From the NCBI GenBank assembly GCA_959347425.1, contig OY365741.1, forward strand, positions 620,001-684,000: a stretch of 64,000 nucleotides of DNA, written 5' to 3'. The DNA comes from an uncultured Amylibacter sp. (GTDB taxonomy: Bacteria; Pseudomonadota; Alphaproteobacteria; Rhodobacterales; Rhodobacteraceae). Shown here one piece after another: positions 8,381 through 17,554 of this stretch. Positions within the stretch are counted from its first letter, which is position 1; the number at the start of each line of letters is the position of its first letter. Made by a program: the position numbers and the translations under genes. The notes beneath the pieces were generated by a model. That model searched no databases and was not told where the DNA came from. It saw only the letters and a list, made by a program, of their open reading frames with translations.

Positions 8381-9922
8381 ATGACACAAACACCAAATCG
8401 CCGCGCTGGCGGGCGTTCTGCCCGAAAAGCGCTCCGCTCCGCTCCACTGGCAGAGGATATTCGCCCGATTCGCCCGGGCATGGAATCCAACACCTACAAA
8501 CCGCTCAGTGAAGCCTCCATGCAAAAAATCCACACCGCCGCGATGCGTGCGTTGCAGGAAATCGGGCTAGCCGATGCTCCGCCCAGTGGCATAGAGGTCA
8601 TGACAAAGGCGGGCGCAGTCCTTGGCGATGACGGGCGTTTGCGGTTTTCTGCCGCGATGGTGGAGGATATGCTGGGCAAAGCCGCCAAATCCATTACCCT
8701 ACATTCGCGCGATGGCAAAAATGATTTAGACCTATCGGGCAACCGCGTTCATTACGGAACGGCGGGGGCGGCCGTGCATCTGGTGGATGTTGAAAACAAC
8801 CTATACCGCGAGTGTGGCGTGCAGGATTTGCACAATGCCGCGAAAATCGCCCAACAACTGGATAATATCCACTTTTTCCAACGTCCTATGGTTTGCCGCG
8901 ATATTCCCGATAATTTTGAGATGGATTTGAACACCGTCTACGCCGCGTGTTCTGGTACGACCAAACACGTTGGGGTCAGCTTTACCGAGCCGTCCTTTAT
9001 GCCTGGATTGATTGATTTTATTTACGATATAGCAGGGGGTGAGGCGGCGTTCCGCACCCGTCCGTTTATTTCCAATTCCAACTGTTTTGTTGTGCCACCG
9101 ATGAAATTCGCCACCGAATCCAGCGAGGTGATGGAGGCTGTGATTCGCGCAGGTATGCCTGTTTTATTGCTATCTGCGGGGCAAGCGGGGGCGACCGCGC
9201 CCGCGCCTATTGTCGGGGCGATTGTCCAAGCCGTGGCGGAATGTTTGGCTGGTGTTTGCTATGTTAATGCGATTGCACCTGGGCATCCTTGCGTCTTTGG
9301 CACTTGGCCGTTTGTGTCGGATTTGCGCACGGGGGCTATGTCTGGTGGCTCTGGCGAGCAAGCGTTGCTCACCGCGGGTTGCGCCCAAATGCACAAGTTT
9401 TATGGGCTTCCAGGGGGTGCCGCCGCGGGCATAGCCGATGCGAAAATGCCCGATATGCAGGCGGGCTATGAACAGGCGCATTCCAATGTTATGGCGGGGT
9501 TATCGGGGCTGAATATGGTATATGAAGCGGCTGGGATGCATGCGTCTTTGCTGGGATTCTGCCTTGAAAGCCTGATTATCGGCGATGATTTACTGGGGCA
9601 ATCCTTACGGTGCGTACGCGGGATAGAGGTGACGGAAGACAATCTCTCACTGGAAGTCATGCGTAGCGTATGTTTGGAAGGACCGGGGCATTATTTGGGT
9701 AGCCAGCAGACTCTGGATCTCATGCAAACCGAATATGTCTATCCGCGTTTGGGCGACCGTACCAGCCCGAAAGAATGGGAAGAGCTGAAAAAACCGAACT
9801 TGATTGCAAATGCGATAGCCTATAAGAACGAAATCCTCAGCCTGCCATCGGAGGCGCGGTTTAATCCAGAGCTGGATAAAAAACTGCGTGAAAAATACAC
9901 CATCCATTTAAAATCGGCATAA
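8381..9922 (+). CDS. MttB-family corrinoid methyltransferase (non-pyrrolysine)
   Basis: The 513-residue protein belongs to the trimethylamine methyltransferase (MttB) superfamily, which transfers a methyl group from a quaternary or tertiary amine to a corrinoid protein. The basic N-terminus (RRAGGRSARK) followed by IRPGMESNTYKPLSE is typical of the alphaproteobacterial branch. The reading frame has no internal amber codon, so there is no pyrrolysine; members without it include glycine-betaine methyltransferase. The start at 8381 is chosen because an upstream in-frame start at 8279 would lie inside the tRNA, and GGGGGA sits about 10 nt before 8381. No corrinoid protein is adjacent. It is one base from dmsC. 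Confidence 0.85.
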   Translation: MTQTPNRRAGGRSARKALRSAPLAEDIRPIRPGMESNTYKPLSEASMQKIHTAAMRALQEIGLADAPPSGIEVMTKAGAVLGDDGRLRFSAAMVEDMLGKAAKSITLHSRDGKNDLDLSGNRVHYGTAGAAVHLVDVENNLYRECGVQDLHNAAKIAQQLDNIHFFQRPMVCRDIPDNFEMDLNTVYAACSGTTKHVGVSFTEPSFMPGLIDFIYDIAGGEAAFRTRPFISNSNCFVVPPMKFATESSEVMEAVIRAGMPVLLLSAGQAGATAPAPIVGAIVQAVAECLAGVCYVNAIAPGHPCVFGTWPFVSDLRTGAMSGGSGEQALLTAGCAQMHKFYGLPGGAAAGIADAKMPDMQAGYEQAHSNVMAGLSGLNMVYEAAGMHASLLGFCLESLIIGDDLLGQSLRCVRGIEVTEDNLSLEVMRSVCLEGPGHYLGSQQTLDLMQTEYVYPRLGDRTSPKEWEELKKPNLIANAIAYKNEILSLPSEARFNPELDKKLREKYTIHLKSA

Positions 9923-9923
9923 G

Positions 9924-10814
9924 ATGCATCCCGCCCCATCTGTTATTCTTTTCACCGCGCTGTCTGGTTTGGGCTTTGGCTTGCTGTTCTTTCTGGCTTT
10001 GGATAGCCCTGATATTCGCGGATTGCGGGCGTTTGGCTTTTTCTTTGTTGGCTTTGCGCTGGCGGTTGGCGGGTTGCTGATTTCTACCCTGCATCTGGGC
10101 AATCCGAAAAACAGCCTGAAAGCATTTAGCCAATGGCGCACATCGTGGCTCAGCCGTGAAGGGATAACCAGTATCGCCGCTCTGATAGTCATCGGGCTTT
10201 ACGCTGGGCTGGTGATTTTCTTTGATATAAAGGTCGTTTGGCTGGGCTGGATTGGTGCGGGGCTGGCTCTGTTGGCGGTTTTCTGTACCTCTATGATTTA
10301 TGCTAGTTTAAGGACTATTCCGCGGTGGAATCACTGGACTGTGCCGGTTTTGTTTATGCTTTATACGCTGAGCGGGGGCGCGTTGTGTATCGGTTTTAAT
10401 GGGCTGGCGATTGTTTTGCTGGTGATTTTGGGCGGGTTTCAGATTTTTTATTGGGGTGTGGGCGATGGGCTGTTTGCGCGTGCGGGTTCCACCATAGCCA
10501 CTGCCACGGGGTTGGGTGCGCTGGGCAGTTTGCGTCAGTTTGAACCGCCCCACACGGGTAGCAATTTCCTGCTAGATGAGATGGTGTATCAAATCGGGCG
10601 TAAACATACGGATAAACTGCGGGTGTTGGGGTTTGCGGCGGTTTGTGTTGTGCCTATTGGGTTTTTAGTGGCAGGTTTGGTTGGCGATTCGGTGGTTTTG
10701 AGCATCGGTGCGGTGGCGTTTCATTTTATCGGTTTGGTGGTGTGTCGGTGGCTGTTCTTTGCCCAAGCCGAGCATGTCGTTGGGTTGTATTATGGCGCGG
10801 ATTTTAGTTATTAG
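9924..10814 (+). CDS. dmsC: DmsC-like membrane anchor subunit of a DMSO reductase-type enzyme (orphan)
   Basis: This 296-residue polytopic membrane protein has about eight hydrophobic segments. It carries the DmsC signature STLHLGNPKNSLKAFSQWR followed by SWLSREG (around residues 53-76). In known systems DmsC anchors the molybdopterin (DmsA) and iron-sulfur (DmsB) subunits and oxidises quinol, but no dmsA or dmsB is adjacent. It starts 1 bp after the mttB stop, so the two genes are co-transcribed. The last residues (DFSY) and the stop are written in the heptamer repeat TTAGTTA. The tungstate transporter about 500 bp downstream fits a Mo/W-cofactor partner encoded elsewhere. Confidence 0.82.
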   Translation: MHPAPSVILFTALSGLGFGLLFFLALDSPDIRGLRAFGFFFVGFALAVGGLLISTLHLGNPKNSLKAFSQWRTSWLSREGITSIAALIVIGLYAGLVIFFDIKVVWLGWIGAGLALLAVFCTSMIYASLRTIPRWNHWTVPVLFMLYTLSGGALCIGFNGLAIVLLVILGGFQIFYWGVGDGLFARAGSTIATATGLGALGSLRQFEPPHTGSNFLLDEMVYQIGRKHTDKLRVLGFAAVCVVPIGFLVAGLVGDSVVLSIGAVAFHFIGLVVCRWLFFAQAEHVVGLYYGADFSY

Positions 10815-11283
10815 TTATTAGTTATTAGTTATTAGTTGTTAGTGATTGATTATTAAGGATTTGGGGTTGGTTATTAGAGGTTAAGGGCAGAGGTTTTTTG
10901 TTGCGCCCTCACTTGGGGGCAAGCCCCTTCGTTCGGTCGCCCACCCGCCCACCCCTCCTGCGGAGAGCTGGACGGGTTATTTTTTGGCTGGGGTTTAGCT
11001 CAGCGTCTTGTATATAGTCTAAATAAATTTATAGAATCCCTATCACCACTTCCCAAGTATTCTTTGCAAATAATCCACTCTAACGTCTTGTTATTCCAGA
11101 TAGTAAATTTATAGAATCATTATCATCTTGTAACCAAAGGGCTTTTGGCATGCCTCCACGAAGTGGGGGCTACGCACAAAAGACCATGCTGGTCGGTATT
11201 CGCGCAAGCGATGACGAAGACCCGAAGGGCTAAAAAACTAATAACTAATAACTAACAACTAATAACTAACAACTAATAACTAT
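10803..11283 (-). repeat. Dispersed heptamer-bounded element, copy B (subfamily I, inverted)
   Basis: This fills the gap between dmsC and tupB and has no gene of its own. It is the reverse orientation of copy A. TTAGTTA heptamers at 10803-10840 overlap the dmsC stop; then CTCTCCGCAG-type and CGTCTTGTATATAGTC blocks, the variable hairpin at 11142-11182 (inner stem GCCTCCAC/GTGGGGGC with GAA loop), the GACCATGCTGGTC stem, and a right array of TAACTAA heptamers (about 11234-11283). It carries the 15-bp palindromic insertion in the form GGGGCAAGCCCC (10916-10927). Confidence 0.9.
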
Positions 11284-11317
11284 TTACAATCTCCACAAAA
11301 ACCACAATAAAACCAAC

Positions 11318-12019
11318 ATGGAAACCCTAACCACCGCGCTAAACCTCATCCTCGATCTGAACGCCGATTTATGGCGGATTATCGGGCTATCCCTGCGGGT
11401 ATCGCTCAGCGCAACGCTGATAGCCGCCACCCTAGCCATCCCCATAGCCGCCCTCATCAGCCACTACAATTTCTACGGCAGACGGCTGATTTTACTGCTA
11501 TCCAGCACGATGATGGCACTGCCCCCAGTCGTTGTCGGCCTTGCCGTTTATCTGTTTTTATCCCGTGCGGGACCTTTGGGCGACTGGGGGTTGCTCTTCA
11601 CCCCACAAGCCATGATTATCGCCCAAACCATCCTGATTTTCCCAATCATACTGGTTTTGACATTCGAATCGATAAAACCCATTGCCCGAGACTACAGCGC
11701 GATGTTTAACGCCCTGAACACCCCGCCCGCGTTATGCTTGCGCACGCTGATAATGGACGCACGATTTGCCATCCTTACGGCTGTTTTGGCGGGGTTTGGG
11801 CGCGCGCTGGCAGAGGTCGGGGCGGTGATAATAGTCGGCGGCAATATCAACGGATTAACGCGAGTCATGACAACGACTATCGCCTTGGAAACGTCCAAAG
11901 GCAACCTGTCATTCGCCTTGGCTCTGGGGCTTATTTTAATCGGCATAGCCCTTTTTATTAACGCCATAATCCACATTATCGGCGCGATTGGGCGCAGGTT
12001 TGAAAACACACGACCATGA
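11318..12019 (+). CDS. tupB: Tungstate ABC transporter permease TupB
   Basis: The inner-membrane permease of a tungstate (possibly molybdate) importer, 233 residues with five to six hydrophobic segments. The cytoplasmic EAA-like loop (ALNTPPALCLRTLIMDARFAI, near residues 132-152) contacts the ATPase, and FGRALAEVGAVIIVGGNI is the segment characteristic of TupB/ModB-type permeases. The stop overlaps tupC as ATGA. The operon order tupB-tupC-tupA puts the binding protein last, whereas tupA usually comes first. Assignment to tungstate rests mainly on the TupA sequence. Confidence 0.88.
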   Translation: METLTTALNLILDLNADLWRIIGLSLRVSLSATLIAATLAIPIAALISHYNFYGRRLILLLSSTMMALPPVVVGLAVYLFLSRAGPLGDWGLLFTPQAMIIAQTILIFPIILVLTFESIKPIARDYSAMFNALNTPPALCLRTLIMDARFAILTAVLAGFGRALAEVGAVIIVGGNINGLTRVMTTTIALETSKGNLSFALALGLILIGIALFINAIIHIIGAIGRRFENTRP

Positions 12020-12735
12020 CCGCCACAGAACCCACCATTATCAGCTTTGAAAGAGCCTCGTTCCATCAAGGCGGGCAACGTCTGCTGGGCGTGCTGGATG
12101 GCAACTATACGCTGGGCGAGGTTAATTTTCTGCTGGGGCATAACGGCGCGGGCAAAACCCTTTTGCTGGGGCTGATGCACGGTATGATTACACCGACTCG
12201 CGGGCGAATCCGCCTGAACGGAGCGAACCCACGTGGCAGTCGCCACAAACGCGGTTATATCTTTCAACGCACGGCTATGATGCGCCGTTCCGTGCGCGAT
12301 AATATCGCGATAGGTCTTGCCCGCCACGGGCTTACGCGGGCGGAGCGGGTGGCGCGGTTGGACGAATTGCTCGCCCTTGTGCAACTGGGCGATAAGGCGG
12401 ATTTACCGGCCGCCGTTCTATCGGGGGGGGAGGTTCAACGGATGGCGCTGGCGCGGGCGTTAATCGGTCGCCCTAACCTTATTTTTATGGACGAGCCGAC
12501 CAGTCATCTTGACCCAGTAACGACCCAAGCGTTTGAACAAATCGTGCTGACTCTGGCGCAGAGCGGGATTGGTTTCGTGTGGGCTTCGCACAATCGCAGC
12601 CAAGCACGGCGGTGCGCCGATAGGATTATGTTTCTGGACGGCGGGCGGATTATAGAAACCGCCGAAGCGTGGCAGTTCTTTGGCAACCCGCAAACCTCTG
12701 TGGCGGGGAAATATCTGGAAGGGATGGTGCGGTGA
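12016..12735 (+). CDS. tupC: Tungstate ABC transporter ATP-binding protein TupC
   Basis: The 239-residue ATPase powers tungstate import. Visible motifs are Walker A GHNGAGKT (residues 41-48), the signature LSGGEVQRMALARAL near 136-150, Walker B LIFMDEPTS near 155-163 and the switch histidine in WASHN. The start overlaps tupB (ATGA) and the stop overlaps tupA (TGATG), so all three genes are translationally coupled. No regulatory C-terminal molybdate-binding (TOBE) domain is present, as expected for TupC rather than ModC. Confidence 0.9.
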   Translation: MTATEPTIISFERASFHQGGQRLLGVLDGNYTLGEVNFLLGHNGAGKTLLLGLMHGMITPTRGRIRLNGANPRGSRHKRGYIFQRTAMMRRSVRDNIAIGLARHGLTRAERVARLDELLALVQLGDKADLPAAVLSGGEVQRMALARALIGRPNLIFMDEPTSHLDPVTTQAFEQIVLTLAQSGIGFVWASHNRSQARRCADRIMFLDGGRIIETAEAWQFFGNPQTSVAGKYLEGMVR

Positions 12736-13637
12736 TGCGGGTTGTTTTACGCTTTGTTTTGTTGGGGATTATGGGGTTTTTTGGCGTGTTTGCAGGCGGC
12801 ATGGCTTTGGGCGAAGACCTGCCGTTCTTCACCCTAGCCTCCACCAGTTCGACCCAAAATTCAGGGCTGTACGATGCGATTTTACCGCAATTCACCGCCG
12901 ACACGGGGATAGCGGTTCGGGTTGTCGCGCTCGGCACCGGGCAGGCGATAAAAATCGCGCAAAACGGCGACGCGGATGCGTTGCTGGTGCATCACCGCCC
13001 GTCCGAGGATGCGTTTGTCGCGGCGGGCTATGGAGTCCAGCGTTTTGACGTGATGTATAACGATTTTGTTTTGATTGGTCCGCGTGCGACTCGGGATGCG
13101 TTTCAGGATGATTTTGCCTCGTTAGACCATGTTTTCACCCATTTTCACCGCAACCAGCAGTTGTTTTTCATATCACGCGGGGACGACAGCGGCACGCATA
13201 AAAAGGAACGCGAAATCTGGCAACGGGTGCGGGCGGAACCCTCGGGCGCGTGGTATAGAGAAATCGGCGCAGGCATGGGGGCTGCCTTAAATATGGTCGC
13301 GGCGATGAACGCGGGCGACGGAGTGGCGGTTTATACCCTGTCCGATCGCGGAACTTGGCTGGCGTTTGGCAATAAGGACGGGTTGGCGGTCGTATGGGAA
13401 AACGAGCCGTATTTGCAAAATCCATACGGGCTCATTGCCGTTAATCCGGCGCGGTTTGCCCATGTGAAAGCAGATCTGGTCGGGCGGTTTATTGATTGGA
13501 TTAGGTCGCCCCGAGGGCAGTCCGCAATCGGTGAATTCCGCGTGGATGGGCGGCAGTTATTCTGCCCCAATGCCAATGGTTTGGCGATTACCCGTGAGCG
13601 GTTGGCAGGCGGCGAATGTCCGCGTGATGTGCGTTAG
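12735..13637 (+). CDS. tupA: Tungstate-binding periplasmic protein TupA
   Basis: The 300-residue extracytoplasmic binding protein has a Sec signal peptide (hydrophobic residues 5-24, cleavage near GGMALG-ED). TupA signatures are intact: LASTSSTQNSGLYDAI for oxyanion contact, GTGQAIKIAQNGDADALLVH, VMYNDFVLIGP, DDSGTHKKE and NPYGLIAVNP. These separate TupA from ModA and phosphate-binding proteins. The ATG at 12735 overlaps the tupC stop and gives a proper signal peptide; an earlier in-frame start would place extra residues before it. A repeat element begins right after the stop. Confidence 0.93.
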   Translation: MRVVLRFVLLGIMGFFGVFAGGMALGEDLPFFTLASTSSTQNSGLYDAILPQFTADTGIAVRVVALGTGQAIKIAQNGDADALLVHHRPSEDAFVAAGYGVQRFDVMYNDFVLIGPRATRDAFQDDFASLDHVFTHFHRNQQLFFISRGDDSGTHKKEREIWQRVRAEPSGAWYREIGAGMGAALNMVAAMNAGDGVAVYTLSDRGTWLAFGNKDGLAVVWENEPYLQNPYGLIAVNPARFAHVKADLVGRFIDWIRSPRGQSAIGEFRVDGRQLFCPNANGLAITRERLAGGECPRDVR

Positions 13638-13639
13638 GG

Positions 13640-13799
13640 GTGGGGGCTTTTGTGTATGCTCCCGCGAAGCGGGGGCTACGCACAAAAGACCATGCTGGTC
13701 GGTATCGCGCAAGCGATTACGAAGACCCGAAGGGCATCACTAATCACTAATCACTAATCACTAATCACTAATCACTAATCACTAATCACTAATCACTAA
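13640..13799 (-). repeat. Partial dispersed element, copy C, ending in nine perfect heptamers
   Basis: Only the hairpin end of the element is present. The variable hairpin at 13647-13688 has inner stem GCTCCCGC/GCGGGGGC with a GAA loop. It is followed by the GACCATGCTGGTC stem, the GAAGACCCGAAGGGC block and nine uninterrupted copies of TCACTAA (13737-13799). It lies between convergent tupA and tuf. The A/T-rich middle and the CTCCGCAGGAG block are missing. Confidence 0.9.
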
Positions 13800-13800
13800 C

Positions 13801-13830
13801 AAAAAAGCCACCCCCGCAGGGATGGCTTTC
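13801..13830 (-). terminator. Rho-independent terminator of tuf
   Basis: On the minus strand, GCCATCCC-TGCG-GGGGTGGC forms a stem-loop followed by six T residues (13801-13806 as A on the plus strand). It lies about 30 bp after the tuf stop codon. Confidence 0.85.
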
Positions 13831-13860
13831 TTTCTTTTCCAAAACCGTCTTACAACGATT

Positions 13861-15039
13861 TTAATCGTTAATTTTGGCAACAACACCAGAGCCAACAGTC
13901 CGCCCACCTTCACGGATAGCAAAGCGCAAGCCTTGTTCCATGGCAATCGGCGCAATCAGCTCCACATTGAATTTCAAATTATCACCAGGCATCACCATTT
14001 CCGTGCCAGACGGTAATTCCACCGTCCCCGTCACATCGGTTGTGCGGAAATAAAACTGCGGACGATAATTGGCGAAAAACGGAGTGTGCCGCCCGCCTTC
14101 ATCCTTTGTCAAAATATAAACCTCGGCTTCAAATTTCGTGTGTGGATTAACGCTTTTCGGCTTACACAAAACCTGCCCGCGTTCCACAGCATCGCGTTCC
14201 ACGCCACGAAGCAGAACCCCGACATTATCGCCAGCTTCACCACGATCCAGCAGTTTGCGGAACATTTCCACACCTGTGCAGATGGTTTTCGTCGTGGCTT
14301 TCAGACCAACGATTTCAATCTCATCGCCAACATTAACAACACCGCGTTCCACGCGACCTGTGACAACTGTGCCACGACCAGAGATTGAAAACACATCCTC
14401 AATCGGCAGCAAGAACGGCTGATCAACAGCCCGTGCAGGTTGGGGGATATTGGCATCAACAGCCTTCATCAATTCGGAAATCTTTTCCGTGCCGATAGCA
14501 TCATCGCGCCCTTCCAAAGCCGCCAGAGCAGACCCAGAAACGATGGGAATATCATCACCAGGATAATCATAGCTGGATAGCAATTCGCGGATTTCCATCT
14601 CAACCAATTCCAGCAATTCATCATCATCCACCTGATCGACTTTGTTCATAAAGACAACCATCGCGGGAATCCCAACCTGACGACCCAGCAAAATATGCTC
14701 GCGAGTCTGGGGCATAGGGCCATCGGCCGCACTCACCACCAAAATCGCGCCATCCATTTGCGCAGCACCGGTAATCATGTTTTTCACATAATCGGCGTGA
14801 CCTGGGCAATCCACATGGGCGTAATGCCGCGCTTCGGTTTCGTATTCCACGTGGGCGGTGGAAATGGTAATACCACGCGCCTTTTCTTCTGGCGCACCGT
14901 CAATTTCATCGTATGCCTTAAAGGTGTCCGAAAACTGCTTAGTAATCGCCGCCGTAAGCGTCGTTTTGCCGTGATCAACGTGACCGATTGTGCCAATGTT
15001 GCAATGCGGCTTGTTTCTTTCAAATTTTTGTTTTGCCAT
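13861..15039 (-). CDS. tuf: Translation elongation factor EF-Tu
   Basis: EF-Tu delivers aminoacyl-tRNA to the ribosome as a GTP complex. The 392-residue protein has the P-loop GHVDHGKT (19-26), the switch II motif [12 protein letters not shown] for guanine specificity and SGSAL; the C-terminal beta-barrel domains end in [17 protein letters not shown]. The ATG at 15039 is chosen over an upstream frame extension because AGGAGGCC precedes it and the protein then begins [12 protein letters not shown]. It is a stand-alone copy, not next to rpsL-rpsG-fusA, so a second tuf in the str operon is likely elsewhere. Confidence 0.97.
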   Translation of the reverse strand: MAKQKFERNKPHCNIGTIGHVDHGKTTLTAAITKQFSDTFKAYDEIDGAPEEKARGITISTAHVEYETEARHYAHVDCPGHADYVKNMITGAAQMDGAILVVSAADGPMPQTREHILLGRQVGIPAMVVFMNKVDQVDDDELLELVEMEIRELLSSYDYPGDDIPIVSGSALAALEGRDDAIGTEKISELMKAVDANIPQPARAVDQPFLLPIEDVFSISGRGTVVTGRVERGVVNVGDEIEIVGLKATTKTICTGVEMFRKLLDRGEAGDNVGVLLRGVERDAVERGQVLCKPKSVNPHTKFEAEVYILTKDEGGRHTPFFANYRPQFYFRTTDVTGTVELPSGTEMVMPGDNLKFNVELIAPIAMEQGLRFAIREGGRTVGSGVVAKIND

Positions 15040-15105
15040 AATGGCCTCCTGTTTTAGGGTTATATCGGCGAATCTACCCCACCGCAAACCGAATTGCAAG
15101 GCACT

Positions 15106-15837
15106 TTAGCGTGATTTTTTAATAAAAAACGCTAAATGCAAGATTAAAGCCATCAGCCACACGAAAAGAAAGGCGAAAATCGCGTCCGATAGGAAATGTC
15201 CGCCCATGCCCACGCGGGTTATGAACGCCCCCGCGAGTATCACGCCGCCGAGCATCCGCAATCCCACGCGGGGGAATACCGTGTTTAGCAAGCAAAGCGA
15301 TAGGAATAATGTCGCCACACCCGCAACCTCGCCCGATACGAACGAGCAGTTTTTGACGCATTGGTTGGCGAAATCAAAGGCGGGGGTGAATATTTTATCA
15401 CCGTCAAATTCGGCGATATTGCGCGGGCGGGCGCGACCAGAATAGGCCTTTAACACTCCGTTAACTAATATCAGCGGCGCGGTGATGTAAAGCACCGCGA
15501 TAAACCCCCATATTTTCGCGGGGATTTGCCAGAATGGTCGCCAGAGGGCTATGAAAAAACTGCCCAGTGCGAATACGCCCAGCGCGAGTGTGATGTACCA
15601 TATAAACAGGCGTATAAATTGGGCGACCCCGTTATTTTCCATCCACCAGCCGCCGAATTCAGGGTCATAAAACCAGCCCGCCACGGATAAATCAACCCAC
15701 GGGGCAAGGCGGAAAACCGCGATAAATGCGGCAAAACAGACCGCGCAAATCACCCATCCGCATAATGAATAAAAATCCGAATTCGCAAAGAAATCCCGAG
15801 GTTTATGGGGGGCGGAATGCGGGGGTTTGCGCGTCAC
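15106..15837 (-). CDS. PAP2-family membrane phosphatase (lipid phosphatase-like)
   Basis: This 243-residue inner-membrane protein has about six hydrophobic segments and the three PAP2 motifs: K-x6-RP (KAYSGRARP), CSFVSGE in place of the usual PSGH, and R-x5-H-x3-D (RVGMGGHFLSD). The His-to-Glu change in motif 2 also occurs, to my recollection, in a subgroup of alphaproteobacterial PAP2 proteins, so activity is not excluded. Likely substrates are phospholipid, undecaprenyl or lipid A phosphates. The start is GTG at 15837, overlapping the stop of the upstream gene (GTGA). Confidence 0.8.
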   Translation of the reverse strand: MTRKPPHSAPHKPRDFFANSDFYSLCGWVICAVCFAAFIAVFRLAPWVDLSVAGWFYDPEFGGWWMENNGVAQFIRLFIWYITLALGVFALGSFFIALWRPFWQIPAKIWGFIAVLYITAPLILVNGVLKAYSGRARPRNIAEFDGDKIFTPAFDFANQCVKNCSFVSGEVAGVATLFLSLCLLNTVFPRVGLRMLGGVILAGAFITRVGMGGHFLSDAIFAFLFVWLMALILHLAFFIKKSR

Positions 15838-16391
15838 GGACGATAGCCTCCGTTGTCCAGAAAATCCACCTCGGCTTGGGTCGATTCCCGCCCCAGAGCC
15901 TCATTACGATGGGGAAACCGCCCAAATTTTTCAATCAGGGCGTAGTGCTCTTGCGCGTGATGCAACACGTCTTCACTATCCAAACGGGTTTTTATCAAAT
16001 CAATACAATACTGCTGGTCGTCCAGATTTTCCGAATGCATAAAGGGCAGATAGGCGAATATCCGCCGCTCATCGGCTATGTTTATATCGTGTTTATCGGC
16101 AATCATCGCGCGGGCGAGCGTCAATGAAAGGTCGCACCACGCAAAAGCCTGCGGCGTGTCGCGGTAAATATTACGCGGGAACTGGTCGGCTAGCAGGATT
16201 AACGCGAGCGCGCTGTTCGCCTCGCTCTGCCACGGGTGGGTTTGGGTTTGCTGGAATTGAGCAATTTCGGTGGCGGTGAAATCGCCGAACCTTGCGCGGA
16301 TTGTGGCATCAAACTGCGGGTCGGTTTGGAACCATTGCGCGGGCGAGGATTCGGTGAACCAGAAATGCAGGATATCTTGGGGGGTGGTCAT
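15834..16391 (-). CDS. DUF924 family protein
   Basis: The 185-residue protein has the DUF924 layout: the opening DILHFWFTESSPAQWFQTDPQFDATIRARFG, the central ILLADQFPRNIYRDTPQAFAWD-like block, and YLPFMHSENLDDQQ toward the end. The family is all-helical and TPR-like, and its biochemical role is not established. It overlaps the PAP2 gene by 4 bp, so the two are co-transcribed. It is divergent from trxB with a 139-bp gap that must hold both promoters. Confidence 0.85.
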   Translation of the reverse strand: MTTPQDILHFWFTESSPAQWFQTDPQFDATIRARFGDFTATEIAQFQQTQTHPWQSEANSALALILLADQFPRNIYRDTPQAFAWCDLSLTLARAMIADKHDINIADERRIFAYLPFMHSENLDDQQYCIDLIKTRLDSEDVLHHAQEHYALIEKFGRFPHRNEALGRESTQAEVDFLDNGGYRP

Positions 16392-16530
16392 TGTTTTGTG
16401 CCTTTTGGGTTTGGGTTTTTATCTATCTACCCGATTCGGCGGGGATTGTGAATGGTGAATTTGCATTCCCACAAAAAACCGCTATAAACCCCCAAACACT
16501 CACCACGAAAACAATCAAAGAGCCACATTC

Positions 16531-17475
16531 ATGACCGAAACAACCCGCCACACTCCCCTGCTTATTATCGGTTCTGGCCCTGCTGGGTATAGCGCCGCCG
16601 TCTATGGTGCCCGCGCCATGCTGTCCCCACTTTTAATCCAAGGGATGGAGCCAGGCGGCCAATTAACCACCACAACAGAAGTGGAAAACTGGCCTGGCGA
16701 TACGGAAGTCCAAGGCCCCGATTTGATGACCCGCATGCAGGCACACGCAGAGGCTATGGGTACGGAAATCATCAGCGATATCATCACGCGGTTAGACCTA
16801 AAAACCCGCCCATTCCACGCCTATTCCGACAGCGGCACGACATATACCAGCGACGCACTTATCCTAGCAACGGGGGCGCGCGCCAAATGGCTGGGGCTGG
16901 AAAGCGAAGAGAAATTCAAAGGATTCGGCGTGTCCGCCTGCGCCACCTGCGATGGGTTTTTCTATCGCGATAAAATCGTGGCAGTCATTGGCGGCGGCAA
17001 CACGGCGGTAGAAGAAGCGTTATTTTTAACGCGATTCGCCAGTAAAGTCATCCTTATCCATCGGCGCGACAGCCTCCGTGCGGAAAAAATCCTGATTGAC
17101 CGCCTGATGAAAAACGACAAAATAACCCCGATTTGGGACCACGAATTGGTGGAAGTCACGGGCAGCGAATCCCCGTTGGGGGTAGAGGGAATCCGCGTGC
17201 GAGACGTGAAAACCCATGCGGAATCTGACATCGCCTGCGCGGGGGTTTTCATCGCCATCGGGCACGCACCCGCCAGCGAACTGGTGGCGGAGGTGCTGGA
17301 AACTCACCACGGGGGCTATGTGAAAACCGCGGGCGATAGCACGGCGACCTCTATCGCCGGGGTTTTTGCCGCGGGGGATTTGACCGACCATATTTATCGC
17401 CAAGCCGTGACCTCGGCTGGGATGGGTTGTATGGCGGCGTTGGAGGCGGAACGGTTTCTGTCCGAAAGTGATTAA
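16531..17475 (+). CDS. trxB: Thioredoxin reductase (NADPH)
   Basis: A 314-residue flavoenzyme that reduces thioredoxin with NADPH in the cytoplasm. It shows the FAD motif [16 protein letters not shown] (14-29), the redox-active pair Cys137 and Cys140 (CATC), the NADPH motif [13 protein letters not shown] and the late FAD motif [15 protein letters not shown]. Length and spacing are normal. It is the first of several same-strand genes running to sat-cysC, with a 79-bp gap to the rhodanese gene, so co-regulation is possible. Confidence 0.96.
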   Translation: MTETTRHTPLLIIGSGPAGYSAAVYGARAMLSPLLIQGMEPGGQLTTTTEVENWPGDTEVQGPDLMTRMQAHAEAMGTEIISDIITRLDLKTRPFHAYSDSGTTYTSDALILATGARAKWLGLESEEKFKGFGVSACATCDGFFYRDKIVAVIGGGNTAVEEALFLTRFASKVILIHRRDSLRAEKILIDRLMKNDKITPIWDHELVEVTGSESPLGVEGIRVRDVKTHAESDIACAGVFIAIGHAPASELVAEVLETHHGGYVKTAGDSTATSIAGVFAAGDLTDHIYRQAVTSAGMGCMAALEAERFLSESD

Positions 17476-17554
17476 TAAAAGGGTTGCACTTTTATCTAAA
17501 CCATATAAAAAATCATAACCGCCATTCACACACACACCTAAAAAGGAAACAACA

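Noticed and set aside
8381..9922. Pyrrolysine-containing methyltransferase
   Set aside because: The reading frame has no internal TAG, so it is the non-pyrrolysine branch.
13737..13799. Array-like repeats that might be a CRISPR
   Set aside because: Units are 7 bp with no spacers and no cas genes nearby; they are simple tandem heptamers.
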